Assembly: GCA_963969365.1 (NCBI GenBank)
Contig: OZ017753.1
Coordinates: forward strand, 310,001-374,000
DNA: 64,000 nucleotides
DNA from: Asterochloris sp. CNOR1
Lineage: Eukaryota; Chlorophyta; Trebouxiophyceae; Trebouxiales; Trebouxiaceae
Direction: 5' to 3'
The notes under the pieces were generated by a model. The model was given only the letters and a program-made list of their open reading frames with translations. It searched no databases and had not been told where the DNA came from. Shown one piece after another: positions 46,180-57,295 of this stretch (its first letter is position 1; every line of letters starts with the position of its first letter). The position numbers were made by a program, and so were the translations under genes.

Positions 46180-48540
46180 ATGGCCTCTACCTCTGGGGTC
46201 TGGCAGCCATCTTGGCACAAGCACAGCGGTGCCCTCAACAGCATGAATCAGGCGTGTGTTTGCTTATGCAGTCTGGCAGTCATGCAGTGCTCTGAAGGAG
46301 GCCAGCGCTGCTGCAGAATCTAGGCCAGGTCCTGGGCAGTCTGGTGGAGCTTGGCAGTAATCTCAAGACGACAGGCAGCGACATACAGGCAAACATGGGC
46401 ATGTCCTAGTGCCGATGTTGGCTTGCATGTGTTCACAAGGGGGGTCTTGTACTCTTGTGCATAGCCATTGTTTTATCGCTGATGCATTGCTTTGCGAGCC
46501 ACAGAGGCTGGGGGTGCTGACCCCTGCAGATGTTGTCTGCCTCCAGATGCAGGCAGCCCTGACAGCATGCAAGGAGCTGGTAATATTGCAGCAGAAAGTG
46601 GAGGCAAACCAGAGGAGCCTGCATGTGGTCCAGCAACAGTATCAGCACTCCGATGAGGAGACAAATTTCAAGGCGCAGTTGGCTGAGTACGCTGAGGCTG
46701 CGCATCAACGGGCCAGGTGAGTTGCAGGGCTGCTGCAGCACTGACTGATTGTGCACTGCCTCTGAAGGCGTGCTAGTGCCCCTGCTCTCAAGTGCTTGGC
46801 CACCAGCTTATTTTCAGGCTGCCACACTTTGCAGCCCCAGCTGGCTTCCCATGAGGTTGGGGCAATGTTCACTGCTGCAATGGGCCTGGCAGCCGAGGTG
46901 TCTGCATGCACATGCTCCCCAGCTGCAAGGGCTGCTCGGCCATCTCGCTGGCACACTGCTTAGTAGTGGGCCTCCTGTTGAGACATTTGCTGGCTCTTAA
47001 CAGGTTGCTGACTGCTGGTGACCATTCAAGGCGCTGAGCTGGGGCTGCTCTTGTCTGCAGAGTTCCCCCTGAGGAGGCTCAGGCTTACCAGGACTTTGCT
47101 GAGTCCATGCAGGAGCCTGAGCAGCAACAAGAGGAGGAGGACGAGGACATGCAGGTGTGCACTGCCCTGCACTCTTTCAACTCGTGACCACACTTGCAGT
47201 CAGACTACGAGCTGCTCTTGGCACCACAAGCAGAGGATGGAGTCCTCGTGCGGCATTGACAAGGCGCCAGGATACAGGAAGATGGCACAGTGTCTCCCTA
47301 CCAAGCAGTGCATGCATGCTCTACTCCCTTTGTCCACCTGCCTAGGAGGCCGCAGCAGCCTTTATTGGCATGGCTGTGCTGTGATGCTTTGGCTAACGCC
47401 ATGGCGCAAATTAGCCGTGTGCACAGGGCTGAGCGCAGCTTGCATAGGGGCTGCCCAGGCAGCTTTCGATGTCTGAGCCACCCTTGCCTTGCCTCAGGTG
47501 GCAGATGGAGAAGAGGAGTATGCCCAAAATAGGACCTGTCCCATCACCTCCAAGCAGGTGGGCAGCCCCAGCTTGAGGTGCCTGCCTGAAGTGCAGCACA
47601 TGCGAGGCGACTACACCTCGCTGCTGCTGCATCCAGCTGCGTGTTTAGCCTGCCCTTTGAATGAGAGACAGGGAGGCGTATGCTGGTGCTGCGTCTGCGT
47701 GACAAAGGTGCTGTTGTGGTGCCAAAGCTGCTTGTATCATCCAGACAGCAGGCTATCTGTCGGGAATGAAGCTTCAAGTACAGCTGTCTGCAGATGGTGC
47801 ATGTGGTCCCCCTCCCGGTGATGCGGCTTTGACAGCTGCCTGGTGTAGACCACACCCAAGAGTCTGCTGCACAGTCATGTTTGTGGCTGCTGCTCTGCAG
47901 GTCCTAGACCTGGAGAGTCCTGTTGAGGCAAGTATAGAATGCTTGCCGTGTGACGACTCATCAATGGTGTTGCTTAGGCAGCAAAGCCAGTCCGCACGTG
48001 CTGAGACTGCAGCCAGGCTGCTGAGACATGCTGTTGTGCTCCCCGCTGCTGCTGAATGGGTCTGGTCCCCTCTTGAGAAGCTGCTGGTGTGTCGCAGGAC
48101 AAGCACGGCTATGTCTATGAGGAGAAGGCCATCAAAGAATACATCAGGGTGGAGGGAGGTGGCCCGTGCAGGTGCCCCCAAGCAGGTGAGCCAGCCAGCT
48201 GCCGACGTCACAGCTGCCTACAAGCAGCAGAGCTGCAGCAAGGTGCATTCTGAGGTGGCTAGCTGCCCAGGCAGCATGACTGCCTGTGGGCGGCTGAGCT
48301 GCAGCAGCCTGACGCCTGAGGCGTCAGGGCAATGCTGTCTGACATGCAGAACATGCGTTCATGTGCATGTGGCAACGATGCAGCTGCTCAGCCTCCATGT
48401 TCTCGCCTGCCGTAGGCACAAACCACTTCGTCAAGGCTTCTGATCTCAAACCAGCACGTAAGGTGGCGGCTGCTAAGCGCAGGCGTGCAATTCTGGAGTC
48501 AGCTGGCACAAGCAGGAACGCTGATGCAGTTGACATCTAA
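46180..48540 (+). CDS. NSE2: NSE2/MMS21-type SP-RING protein of the SMC5/6 complex
   Basis: NSE2/MMS21 is the SUMO ligase subunit of SMC5/6, which acts in recombination repair. The likely start is MASTSGVWQPSWHKHSGAL at 46180. Helical exons follow: about 46317-46388 (NLGQVLGSLVELGSNLKTTG), 46547-46716 (MQAALTACKELVILQQKVEA) and about 47061-47154 (acidic EPEQQQEEEDEDMQ), as in the NSE2 coiled coil. SP-RING exons: 47498-47557 (EEEYAQNRTCPITSKQ), 47901-47927 (VLDLESPVE), 48098-48185 (DKHGYVYEEKAIKEYI, CRCPQA) and 48416-48540 (GTNHFVKASDLKP, basic tail, TAA). Length is close to that of known NSE2. The C-x-H pair of the family reads H-G-Y and the last Cys is Thr, so zinc binding is probably lost. 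The 27-nt exon is followed by a GC donor (GCAAGT). Family call is good; ligase activity is uncertain. Confidence 0.82.
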
Positions 48541-49317
48541 TCTTGCACAGGTGTACTGCCATTTGATCATGAAATAACTTCAGCAGAAAGCAATAGGCGG
48601 CCATAGCAGCAGTCATTGTTTTGACCTGCTTTTGCGCCACAGTATGACGGGCACTGAGACTGATACACCTGCCAGGCAGATGCATTCAAAGCCAATCAAA
48701 CCCAGCTTCCCACCCGGGTCACAGGATTGATGAAGCTGATATCGCTTGCCCCTTGTGTGCGCAGTCTGCCTCTCCTGAGGAAGCTTCCTTACCACCTGCA
48801 GCCTCATCTCAAAGCGACGTTAGCAGCCCAGAGGGGCACTTTTTAAAGCGAGGAAGCAAGGACTTTGCCTGGCTGTTGTGGCTGGCATCTGCATCATCTG
48901 CTAAACACTCAAGCTCCTGCCTGTAACCTGCAATGTTGCATGGGAGCACTGCATCTCAGCAGGTGGCCGGCAAGTATGGGCAGCAAGCAACACGCACCTG
49001 TCTTCTGACAATGTGAATGCTCTGTGACCTGAAGCTCATCTGTGCACACTAAACAGGTGCTGGTAACATTGCAGAACAGGGCCAGGGCGCTGGCTTCTTC
49101 AGGAGCAGGAGTTGAACTAATTGCCAGGGCTCCCCAACAGATCAGGGCACAACAAATCAGCCCCAAAGCAGTCCTCATGCTGCCTCCGGTGGTCGGCTGG
49201 TGAGTATAGTAAATTTAGAGTCCGGACTATAATGTAATCATAATATCCGCGACTTCTTGCTGTGGCCAGGTACACTGATTCAGGCAATAACTCACGATTG
49301 CCAGCTGCCTGATCGCC
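48541..49317. other. Intergenic region between NSE2-like and translocator genes
   Basis: No coding segment with support was found. It contains a TGTAA poly(A)-like word at 48922-48926. The open frame on the minus strand over the translocator's first exon (49117-49490) is a shadow. Confidence 0.5.
48922..48926 (+). terminator. Candidate TGTAA polyadenylation signal for NSE2
   Basis: Chlorophyte-type signal about 380 nt after the NSE2 stop codon. Confidence 0.3.
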
Positions 49318-52300
49318 ATGCAGCACAGCATAGCCAGAGGGCCTAGCGTGAGGGCCACCAGCATCAGAACGCTTGGTGGGCTTCCGAGACCGTCCCTGGC
49401 CCATGCTGCCATCAGGCAGCCCACCGGCGGGCTCATTGCCCGCCCCAGCTTCGCTCGGGACCTTCTGAAGCACCAGGTCTGCAACACTGCCAGCTAATGG
49501 CAGTCATTGGTGAGGCGGTCAGCTCAGTGTATGAGCATCAACTGCCCGCCTTCAGGTCAGCAGGCAGCAGCAGCCACAGGCGCAGAGGAGGAGCGCAACT
49601 GTTGTAGCTCAGGCTGCATCAGGTGGGGTGGAGATTGAGAGGACCTCCCCAGTCAAGATTGGAGGCCTGGTGCTGGCTTGGTGGGTTCCTGCCCCTGGCT
49701 GTGCAGCTGCAGGGTAATCCCTGTAATCTGTGCACAGTTCACCTCATTGCGGGGCACCATGCTCTGCAGGTACGCATCAAATATCATTTTCAACATCGCA
49801 AACAAGAATTCGTTGACCGCCTTCCCCTGCCCATGGTTCATCTCAACCCTGCAGCTCGGTGAGTCCCTTCTGGGGTTTGGGACCACAGCCTGCAGCAGAG
49901 GGGCGGCTGCAGCTTCTGCAAAGTTGCAAAAGCCATTGGCGGACCTTGACGGCCAGGCTGTGGCCTGGGCGCAATTCTTGATATCTTCCCACCTGTGCCC
50001 AGCAGCAGGCTGTTGCTGCTTTGCCACCTGCAGCCCGCTGCTGGCCTCCGGAGCACTCCAGATTTGACACACTTTGTGTGCATGCAACGCCAGCAGCACT
50101 ACCAATGACCTGGAGGCACCTTCTTGTGTCCCATGTGTACAGGGAGCCCACGTGCGGGTCAGCTCGCCTGGTTCACCTGCGCGTCTGCACATAAATTTTT
50201 GGCTATGTTCCAGCCGTGCAGCGGGTTTCTGTCGCAGATGCCCTGACCCCTCTCTTTGCGGCTCACAAGCCAAGCACCCTGCCCCTGCCCCCCTGCAGCT
50301 GTCTCCGGCGTGTACATGATTGCACTGTGGGTCCTGGGCCTCCAGAAGAAACCCAAGGTGGACGCCAAGTTCTGGAAGATGATCATGCCTGTGGCCTTCT
50401 TCCACACTGTGGGCCATGTGTCAGCCTGCACCAGCTTCGGCCAGATGGCGGTGTCCTTTGCGCACATCGTGAAGTCGGCGGAGCCGGTGTTCTCGGTGGC
50501 GTTGACGGGGCCCATTCTGGGCGACAGTGCCCCCATCTACGTGTGGCTGTCGCTGCTGCCCATTGTGGCAGGTGGGTGTCACTGGCTGTGTATGTGATGA
50601 TACTAGATTTGGGTTGCCCAGCTATCACGGCATCCTGGGAGCCGCAGCTGCTGCCTGTTTTGGCAGGCGGGCCCAGGTGCAGGACTTTGGCTGGTCCTCA
50701 TTGCTGCAGGCCATGCGGCCTGCAGCCCGCTCACGCCACAGGAAGGGAGCAATCCTGCATTGCGGGGGTCCCTGCAGCGTCTCTGCCGCAGTGGAGACTG
50801 CACGCTCCCATGTGAACAGTAGAGCGTCTACTGTGCTGCCCCTGCATTGTCATGCAGGCCCGTCGATTGGGGGCTTGCTGCCTCCACGTGTACACAAGCA
50901 TGCCCACTCACAACCAGGGTGGCGCCCAGCTTGTTGGCCTACCTCAGGCATGAAGAGGCGACCCTTTCCTGGGTAGCTGGCCTCACCCTGACTCAACCAC
51001 CTGTCATGCACCCAACACCGGCACTCTCATACTGAGTGCTGCCCACAAACTGGAGGCAACCGTTACACACAAGGGAGCCCACCTGCTCTTGCGCAGTTTG
51101 TCACCCTCTTGCTGCGCCTGCAGGCTGTCAGCTGTCACCAAGGGAAGGCAGTGCACTTCTGCGGAGCAGGCTGACACTGCACCCAACAATACATCTTTCA
51201 GATGTGTGTTGCCTGCAGAATCAAGGGCTGTGGGCTCTGCAAGTGGGCACCTTCACCCCACACAGAATGCAGCTGGATCTGTCCCACAATCAGACAAACT
51301 CACAACCCTGCACCTGCCCTTGCCTACAGGTTGTGGGCTGTCGGCGATGAAGGAGGTCAGCTTTGCCTGGAATGGATTCACCAACGCCATGCTGTCCAAC
51401 GTGGGCATGGTGCTGCGCAACATCTACTCCAAGAAGGCGCTGGGAGACTACAAGGACGCTGACGTGAGTGTTGAGAGCTGCACAACTGCTCCTGCAAGCA
51501 GCACTGACGCAGCCTCACTCTCTGAGCTGGGGGGCTGAAGCAGGCTTGTGTCACTGCACAGTGTTGTCTGCAAGCAGCACCGGCGCTTGAGCAGGCTTGT
51601 GTCACTGCACATTGTCTGCTACAAGCATCGACTTAGCCTTCCTGCCCCTGCCCTGCAGATTGATGGCATGAACCTGTTTGGCCTGATTGCCATCGCAGCG
51701 CTGGTGTTCTGTGTGCCCCTGGCTGTCGTCATGGAGGGTAGCAAGTGGGGGGCAGCGTACCAGGGTGCCATCAGCAAGGTTGGCAAGGACATCTTCTTGA
51801 GGGACATGGCCCTCGCCGGCCTGTTCTACCACCTGTACAACCAGGTCAGTCGAGGCACTGAGTGCACGCCAAAGCGATTGAACAGCAGGGCCATTGCGGG
51901 CTGCTCTGATGGGGTGCTGGTGGGGTCCATGTTGATTGGGCAGCTGTGAAGTGAAGCTCCTTGCTGGCCGGCTCTTGCACGATGTGCATTTGGGTGGCTC
52001 AAGTGGGCAGGGTCCAGGGTGGTCTGCAAGCAGTGCGGAGGCCCTGCCAGGCAGAGGGGCCAGCCTGCATGCCCCAGGTGTCGTCGCCCCAGCTGGCTGC
52101 TGCACCATATGTTTCCACCAAGTAGGGCTACGCTGCAATCGGTGCATGGCCTGTTTGACAGCTTCGTGACCAGGCCAGGCCTTGCATGCCGGTGCCTGTC
52201 CTCCAGCTGCTGTGGACTGGGCTTGCATCCCGTTCCTGGGTGCCGTCTGCTGGGCCCTTGTTGTGCACACAGCATGTGCATGCAGCTTCCTCAAAGCACT

Positions 52301-52802
52301 TCTCGCCCACTGGCCCTTGCCCCCCAGCTCCTCTTGCTAGATGAGGGCCTTTTGTTGTCCTGTGTCGCTGCTCATCGCTTGACACACATCCCCGTGCCTG
52401 CAGCTCTCCTATGTGGTGCCGGACCAGTAGGGTGGCAACTCAAACTGCAGCTTCGCTCTGTTGCAGCTCATTCAGAGTGCTGCCTGCGGTCCTCCTGACG
52501 GTGCCTCCCCTATGATGCGGCCCTTCACTGATGCCCACAACCCAACACCTGTTTGCTGCCTGCAGTTCTCCTACATGGTGCTGGACCAGCGGGGTGTCAA
52601 CCCTGTGACGCTGTCCGTGGGCAACACCATGAAGCGTGTGGCAGTGGTGGTCAGCAGCGTTCTCTTCTTCAAGAACCCTGTCAGCGCCCTCAACTGGATC
52701 GGGTCCTCCATTGCCATCTTCGGCACCTTCCTGTACTCTCTGGCCTCAGACAAGGCCAAGAAGGAGAAGGCTGCAGCAGCAGTCAGGCCCGCAGCAGCAT
52801 AG
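49318..52802 (+). CDS. Plastid glucose-6-phosphate/phosphate translocator-like protein
   Basis: Member of the plastid phosphate translocator (drug/metabolite transporter) family, which exchanges sugar phosphates for phosphate across the inner plastid envelope. The Arg/Ser-rich start (MQHSIARGPSVRATSIRTLG, 49318 to about 49479) and next exon (about 49557-49680, QAQRRSATVVAQAASG) look like a transit peptide. Membrane exons follow: about 49770-49859 (NIIFNIANKNSLTAFPCPWF), about 50300-50570 (FFHTVGHVSACTSFGQMAVS, KSAEPVFSVAL), about 51330-51462 (VLRNIYSKKAL), 51659-51843 (GLFYHLYNQ) and 52566-52802 (VNPVTLSVGNTMKR, SIAIFGTFLYSLAS, TAG). HVSAC, KSAEPVFSV, FYHLYNQ and SVGNTMKR favour the GPT (or XPT) subgroup over TPT or PPT. 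Substrate assignment remains inference. Confidence 0.85.
51536..51630 (+). repeat. Intronic 52-bp duplication in the translocator gene
   Basis: AGCAGGCTTGTGTCACTGCA followed by CA.TGTCTGC and CAAGCA occurs at 51538 and again near 51590. A weaker partial copy (CTGCAAGCAGCACTGACGC) lies at about 51491-51510. Confidence 0.8.
52404..52445 (+). pseudogene. Ghost copy of the last translocator exon start
   Basis: After CTGCAG (52398-52403) the sequence CTCTCCTATGTGGTGCCGGA CCAGTAG mirrors the real exon start 162 bp downstream (52566, TTCTCCTACATGGTGCTGGA CCAGCGG). The ghost has an in-frame TAG where the real exon has CGG. Confidence 0.85.
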
Positions 52803-53509
52803 ACTGCTGACAATGTTCGCCAGTCACAGGCTCCACCAGCAGCTCCCTGGCTTTTCTGAGATGCTGCACTGTGGGCAGGCCATAGGGTCTCGAAACCCTA
52901 GATACAAGTGGGCTCAATGTGTAGCCAGCACGTGCCCTGACCCCTGTTGCTGCCCTGGTTCCCCAGTGCCCTTCTGCCTAGCACCCTGCCCTGAGGCAAA
53001 ATTCACTGTCCGAAAAGACACAAATTCTTTGTCGCTCACATGTGTTGTCCCTGCTGACAAGCTGGTGTCCATGAACTAGATACAGCTCTGAACCTGTCAT
53101 ACCCTGTCAATGACCTGCCTTCCTGCCTGTACAGCACTGACCCTGCCCGCTTTGAGTTTTGCAAATGGACGCGGGAGCACACACCCTTTAGATGAGAGAA
53201 TCTGAGTTCATCTCCTGGTAGACACTTCCAAGAATCGGTAGCCAGATTCGGCAGCTGGTGAGAGGCAGCATAGTGTTCACAGCCAAATCTAGCCAACGGG
53301 CAGGGTCAGTCAATGATCAGGAGCCAGCCACCCGCAGGGCAGGCAGACATGAATGCTGTAAATAAGAGACACATCCTGTTGGTGGGGCTGTCATCTGCCA
53401 CTGCAGCAAGGCGCACTGCGCACTACTGCGCATCAGTATGGTGACATCCTGCAGTGTTTGCAATGCGCTTGCAGAGTTCTCCCCGAATGGAGCAGGGGAT
53501 GACTTTGCC
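52803..53509. other. 3' region between converging genes
   Basis: Between the translocator stop and the stop of the minus-strand unknown gene. It holds a TGTAA word at 53357-53361 and no supported coding segment. Confidence 0.5.
53357..53361 (+). terminator. Candidate TGTAA polyadenylation signal for the translocator
   Basis: Chlorophyte-type signal about 555 nt after the translocator stop, implying a long 3' UTR if used. Confidence 0.3.
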
Positions 53510-56500
53510 TTAGGGCGGGAACATCTGCCAGTACTCGCACTGTGTATCCAGGGCCATAAGCTGCCACATCCAGGCAGCCACCTCGTCACTCTCTCCCCGG
53601 CGCTGGTGAGCAATGATGGCAGCCCTCACAAAGTCAGCTGCCAGGCACAGGTCGCTGGCTCCGCTGTCCCACAGCGTCTGCACAGCACCAAGCACTGAGT
53701 GTCAGGGTTTGACATGCGCACATGTCTCACGCTGGGAGCGTCTGCAAAGCACCACCAGCTGGCATGCCACAGTCTGTCATGTGTGCAGGTCTCACAGCTG
53801 GGCGCTCATGCGGGAGCCACCCACACTGGACAAATGGTGGGTAGACGTGCACAAGGCCTTCTCTGTGCACTGGGTCAAATCATTGCAGAGCTAGGCCAGG
53901 CAGGCATGTCAGTCAGGCGTCAGCCTGCAGGCTGCCCTTGTGTAAGCTGCCCTTGTGCTACTCCAACTGGGTGCAGGAGAGGTCGGGCGGGATGCTGCAG
54001 CCCACCGTTAGCAGCACTGGCAGGCAGGCAGGTGGGGCAGCCCATGTGAGACAGCGTGGGGTACTCTGGCGCGCACTCAGCCTGCGATAGCACTTGCAGC
54101 CCACCTCCAGCAGCACTGGCAGCCAGGCTGGGGCAGCCCACCTGAGACAGCGTGGGGTACTGCCGCGCGCACTCAGCCTGCGACAGCACACGGCCCTGCG
54201 CCGGGTCCATGAAGACCCACTCAGCCCTCTTGGGGCCGGCAGCCAAGCCGGCAGGGTCTGCAGCTGCAAGATGTACACCAGGCTGGCCAGCAGCAGCCTG
54301 CTGCAGCTCCTCGGCGGGGGGGCCAGCTGGTAGTCCCAGGCTTGACTGGGGGGTGCCTAGCAGCGCGGCACCAGGCTGGCTGGCGGCAGCTTGCTGCAGC
54401 TCATGGGCAATGGCATCGCCGATGGGGGGCAGCATTTCGTCTGGGCGGCCGCCCAGGTCCTCAGGGGTGGGTAGCACTCTGCTGGCAGGGCCGGCCGGCA
54501 GGGCCAGCAGCCAGGTGGGCAGCGAGGGGGCCACTGCCACTGCCCGTGACTTGTGCCGCACCTGCACTGCCGGCTGCAGCCCTTCCAGCAGGGCTGCCTC
54601 AGCTTGGTCTGGCTCAGCATCACCTGCATGGAGTGGCTGCCTCAGCCAGCACAGAGCATGCAGCGACGCAGATGTGACTAATGGAAGGTGCAATGGCACT
54701 GCCAACAGCAAACTCCTCAGCAGAAGCACCTCCACCTGCTCAGGCTTGATGTCGCCTGCATTGCATGGCTGCTGTCAGCCAGCACAGAGCATGTGGCACA
54801 CCAGCTCTAGCCGCAGGGAAGTGCAGGCCCTGCAGCAGGGCCCCTGCGCACACAACGGCCACAGCTGCAGCAAGCCCACCTTGGGGCACTGGGACAATGG
54901 CGTGAGACAATTTGCAGGCGCCGGCGACACAGCTCCAGAGTGCCGCCAGCGTCAGACTCGGCCCCACCCTGGCGTTCAGGACGTGGGGCAGCTCCAAGGG
55001 TTGCAGACCCTCGTAGACCCACTCAAAGGGGCGCTCCTTGAACTTCAAGTCCTCGAATAGGACCTGCAGTATGAATGCTGTAGTCCGCACACCCATGCCA
55101 TGAAGCGGGAAGTTGGTCCTTGTACAGCTCCTGCAGCAGGGAACTCCACCAGTGATGAGCCACACCCCCTGCAGCACATGACCAGTGGGTTCCAAGGTCT
55201 GCTCTCCGTGTCTCTGCTTGAGCAGCTTACTCTTGATCAGGTGAGTGGCGATGTGGAAATAGGCCAAGTGATTCGACAATAGCAGGTTGCAGTAGTTTAT
55301 AAGGACAAATAGCAGTACGATTGAGGCAGGCGTCTCCAGTCAGCAGCGACCACCTGTGATCACTGCCACTTCCATGGCTGCTGCTGCAAGCATACGAACA
55401 CCACATGCTAGCACTGGGAGCGTCATGGGACATGGCGGACGACACTCTGAGCCATGCGGAGCTGGAAGCCGGCAGCGTGCATGCCTTTGCCAATCACTTG
55501 GACCCAAAGACCAGCATCTGCTTGACCTACCACTTGTCCTCTTGTTGCGCAGCCCACGCCAGAGTGAGCTGTGGGTGGTGGATTATGCTGTGCATCAGCA
55601 TATACATCGAATCAACATGCATGCCCAGCCTGTTTGTCCTGTGTTGTGCAGCTGGCATGCGCTCAGTTGAAGCGCCTGCTCCAGGGCAAGGTAGCGTCAC
55701 AGCACATGCCCACGTCAGCATCAGCAGTCTGCATTGGTCGCACTTGCGGGGTGCCGTCGGCCTACCTTGCGCATTGCCAGAGCCAGCTGGGTTCCTGTAA
55801 CCCCCTCGTCTGGCCCTGGCAGCATCTGCAGCTCCCTCTGTACCAGCCTGGCCAGACGTGCTACGCCCCGATTGCTCTGCATCGCAGAACAAGGACAAGG
55901 TCGGCATCATGCAGCATCTGCACCTCCCCTCTGCACCAGCCTGGCCAGACAAGCGAAACTTCGGTTGCTCTGCAGCGCAGAGCAGCGACAGAGTCAACAT
56001 CAAAAGTTCAGCAAGCCTGTCAAGTGCCGGCACTGATGGCAATTGTTGCTTGACCTCCGTCATGCTGGTATGGACCGCAACACACTAATGGACTGGGCAA
56101 GCAGCTGTCAATCAGCACAGCTGCTCACCTCTGCGATGAGGTCCTCACTGGCTGGCAGGTCGCTGTCGGGATCTTGGGCAGCGCGTAGGTCATGGCGCAC
56201 GCTGGTGAAGGTGGCGCACACCAGCGATGTCAGGGGCACCTCAGACCTCTGAGGATAGTTGGTCAGCATCACGCTCCACAGCTGCAGCGCCTGCAGAGCA
56301 CTGCACCTGGCGGGGCTCAATGCCGAGCTGTGATGCTGGCAGAGACCCATGCTGCCCTGCATGCGAGGCCAGTGCTGTCCTGCCACCACACCAGGCTCAA
56401 GCAGGATGCAGCAGTATGCTGCATTGAGAAGGTGCACTTAGCATGTTGAGCAGCAGGCCAAGCTGAGGGGCAAGAGTGCCTGCATGAATTGTTGCAGAGC

Positions 56501-56935
56501 CACATGTCTGCCAGAATGCCCCTTCAGAGGCCTGGCCCAGCGTTGCACTCCACCTTTACAGAGAGGGATGCACCACAAAAGCAGACCTGGCGTGCATCGC
56601 TTCCTGACCGTGTGCTCAACATCGCCAGCTGATGCTGCAACAAGCGCAGCGCCTTGAAGCCAGCTGCAGCAGGCCACAAATGTGATTGGCTGCAGCCGTG
56701 GGAGGGCATGACTGGCTCATGCATGCTGCCATGTAGGCTGCCTACCATCCAGCATGACCCCAGGAGGTGTGTCTGGCCACTGGAAGAATTCTTTGAGGCG
56801 GCTGTGTGGATGCATGATCAGGTGCGCTTCATGACCATTAGGGGAGTTTGCAATGCCAGTGTATGGGATCTGTGCCTGATCGTACTGCCTGAAGCACCTC
56901 AGGAAGCCCCTGTAGAGAGTGCGTCCCACGCTCAT
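53510..56935 (-). CDS. Unrecognised multi-exon protein with LYR-like N-terminus
   Basis: I do not recognise the family. The proposed start at 56935 gives MSVGRTLYRGFLRCFRQYDQ, which has the Leu-Tyr-Arg pattern and basic/Phe context of LYR-motif mitochondrial accessory proteins. The exon goes on to HSRLKEFFQWPDTPPG. Then come about 56660-56590 (ALRLLQHQLAMLSTRSGS), about 56294-56118 (LWSVMLTNYPQRSEVPLTSL), short exons near 55830-55765 (VTGTQLALAMRK) and 55700-55650 (RYLALEQALQLSACQLHN), about 55063-54800 (FEDLKFKERPFEWVYEG, then a hydrophobic stretch), about 54625-54130 (Gln/Ala/Pro-rich, EWVFMDPAQGRVLSQAECAR) and a last exon about 53698-53510 (LAADFVRAAIIAHQRRGESD, stop). All exons share one orientation with good junctions, but the chain could be two genes. 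The LYR similarity is a short motif only. Confidence 0.5.
53997..54190 (-). repeat. Two 95-bp copies of an exon tail with donor
   Basis: Copies at 54097-54190 and 53997-54094 share GAGACAGCGTGGGGTACT and GCGCACTCAGCCTGCGA. On the minus strand the first copy gives QAECARQYPTLSQ followed by GTGGGC; the second gives QAECAPEYPTLSH with the donor GT changed to AT. Confidence 0.85.
54575..54792 (-). repeat. Two 130-bp copies of an acceptor and exon start
   Basis: Copies at about 54575-54663 and 54705-54792 share TCAGCCAGCACAGAGCATG and an acceptor followed by exon-like GATGCTGAGCCAGACCAAGC versus GACATCAAGCCTGAGCAGG. Peptides GDAEPDQAEAALLEGL and GDIKPEQVEVLLLRSL are clearly related. Confidence 0.8.
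55818..55990 (-). repeat. Two 93-bp copies spanning an acceptor
   Basis: GGCAGCATCTGCAGCTCCC and TACCAGCCTGGCCAGAC (from 55818) recur from 55911 as GCAGCATCTGCACCTCCCC and CACCAGCCTGGCCAGAC. The copy nearest 55820 adjoins the exon reading VTGTQLALAMRK. Confidence 0.78.
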
Positions 56936-57295
56936 GCCTGAGTGAGCAGTGGCAGGCAGGTTTATGCGGGGTGTGACACAGCCAGTTTTAGGTCTGGCGC
57001 CAAAGATCCAGCAAGGCTTGCCTCTAGACATCTTTTCGCATGAGCCAAGCCTTGCATTCAGCTGGTGCCAGGCAGCTGCCTGGTGCCAGCTGCTCAGAGC
57101 GATCCACACGGACGCAACGGTGCCAGCAGCTGCCCCAAAGCTGCTTGAGGCAGGAGCTGCATGCACCTGCAGGGTGGCAATGCCTTAAACAGTCACCCCA
57201 CAGGCATCAGAGGTGAGGTCTCACATGAGCGCACTGCAGCAGCCTGCCGCCCCTTGCTAGGTGGTCCTGTGGGTGACATCTGCCCTCACCTGCAG
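56936..57295. other. Divergent upstream region of unknown gene and ClpP gene
   Basis: Probably contains the unresolved first exon or transit-peptide exon of the ClpP gene and the shared promoter. No supported coding segment could be joined to the 57296 exon. Confidence 0.4.

Noticed and set aside
49117-49490. A minus-strand gene upstream of the translocator.
   Set aside because: The opposite strand gives a convincing transit-peptide exon (MQHSIARGPSVRATSIRTLG) that splices into the translocator; the minus frame has no similarity to anything recognised.
54152-55060. A 302-codon open frame on the plus strand.
   Set aside because: It is antisense to the minus-strand exons that join sensibly with their neighbours; its Ser/Ala/Gly-rich sequence looks like a shadow.
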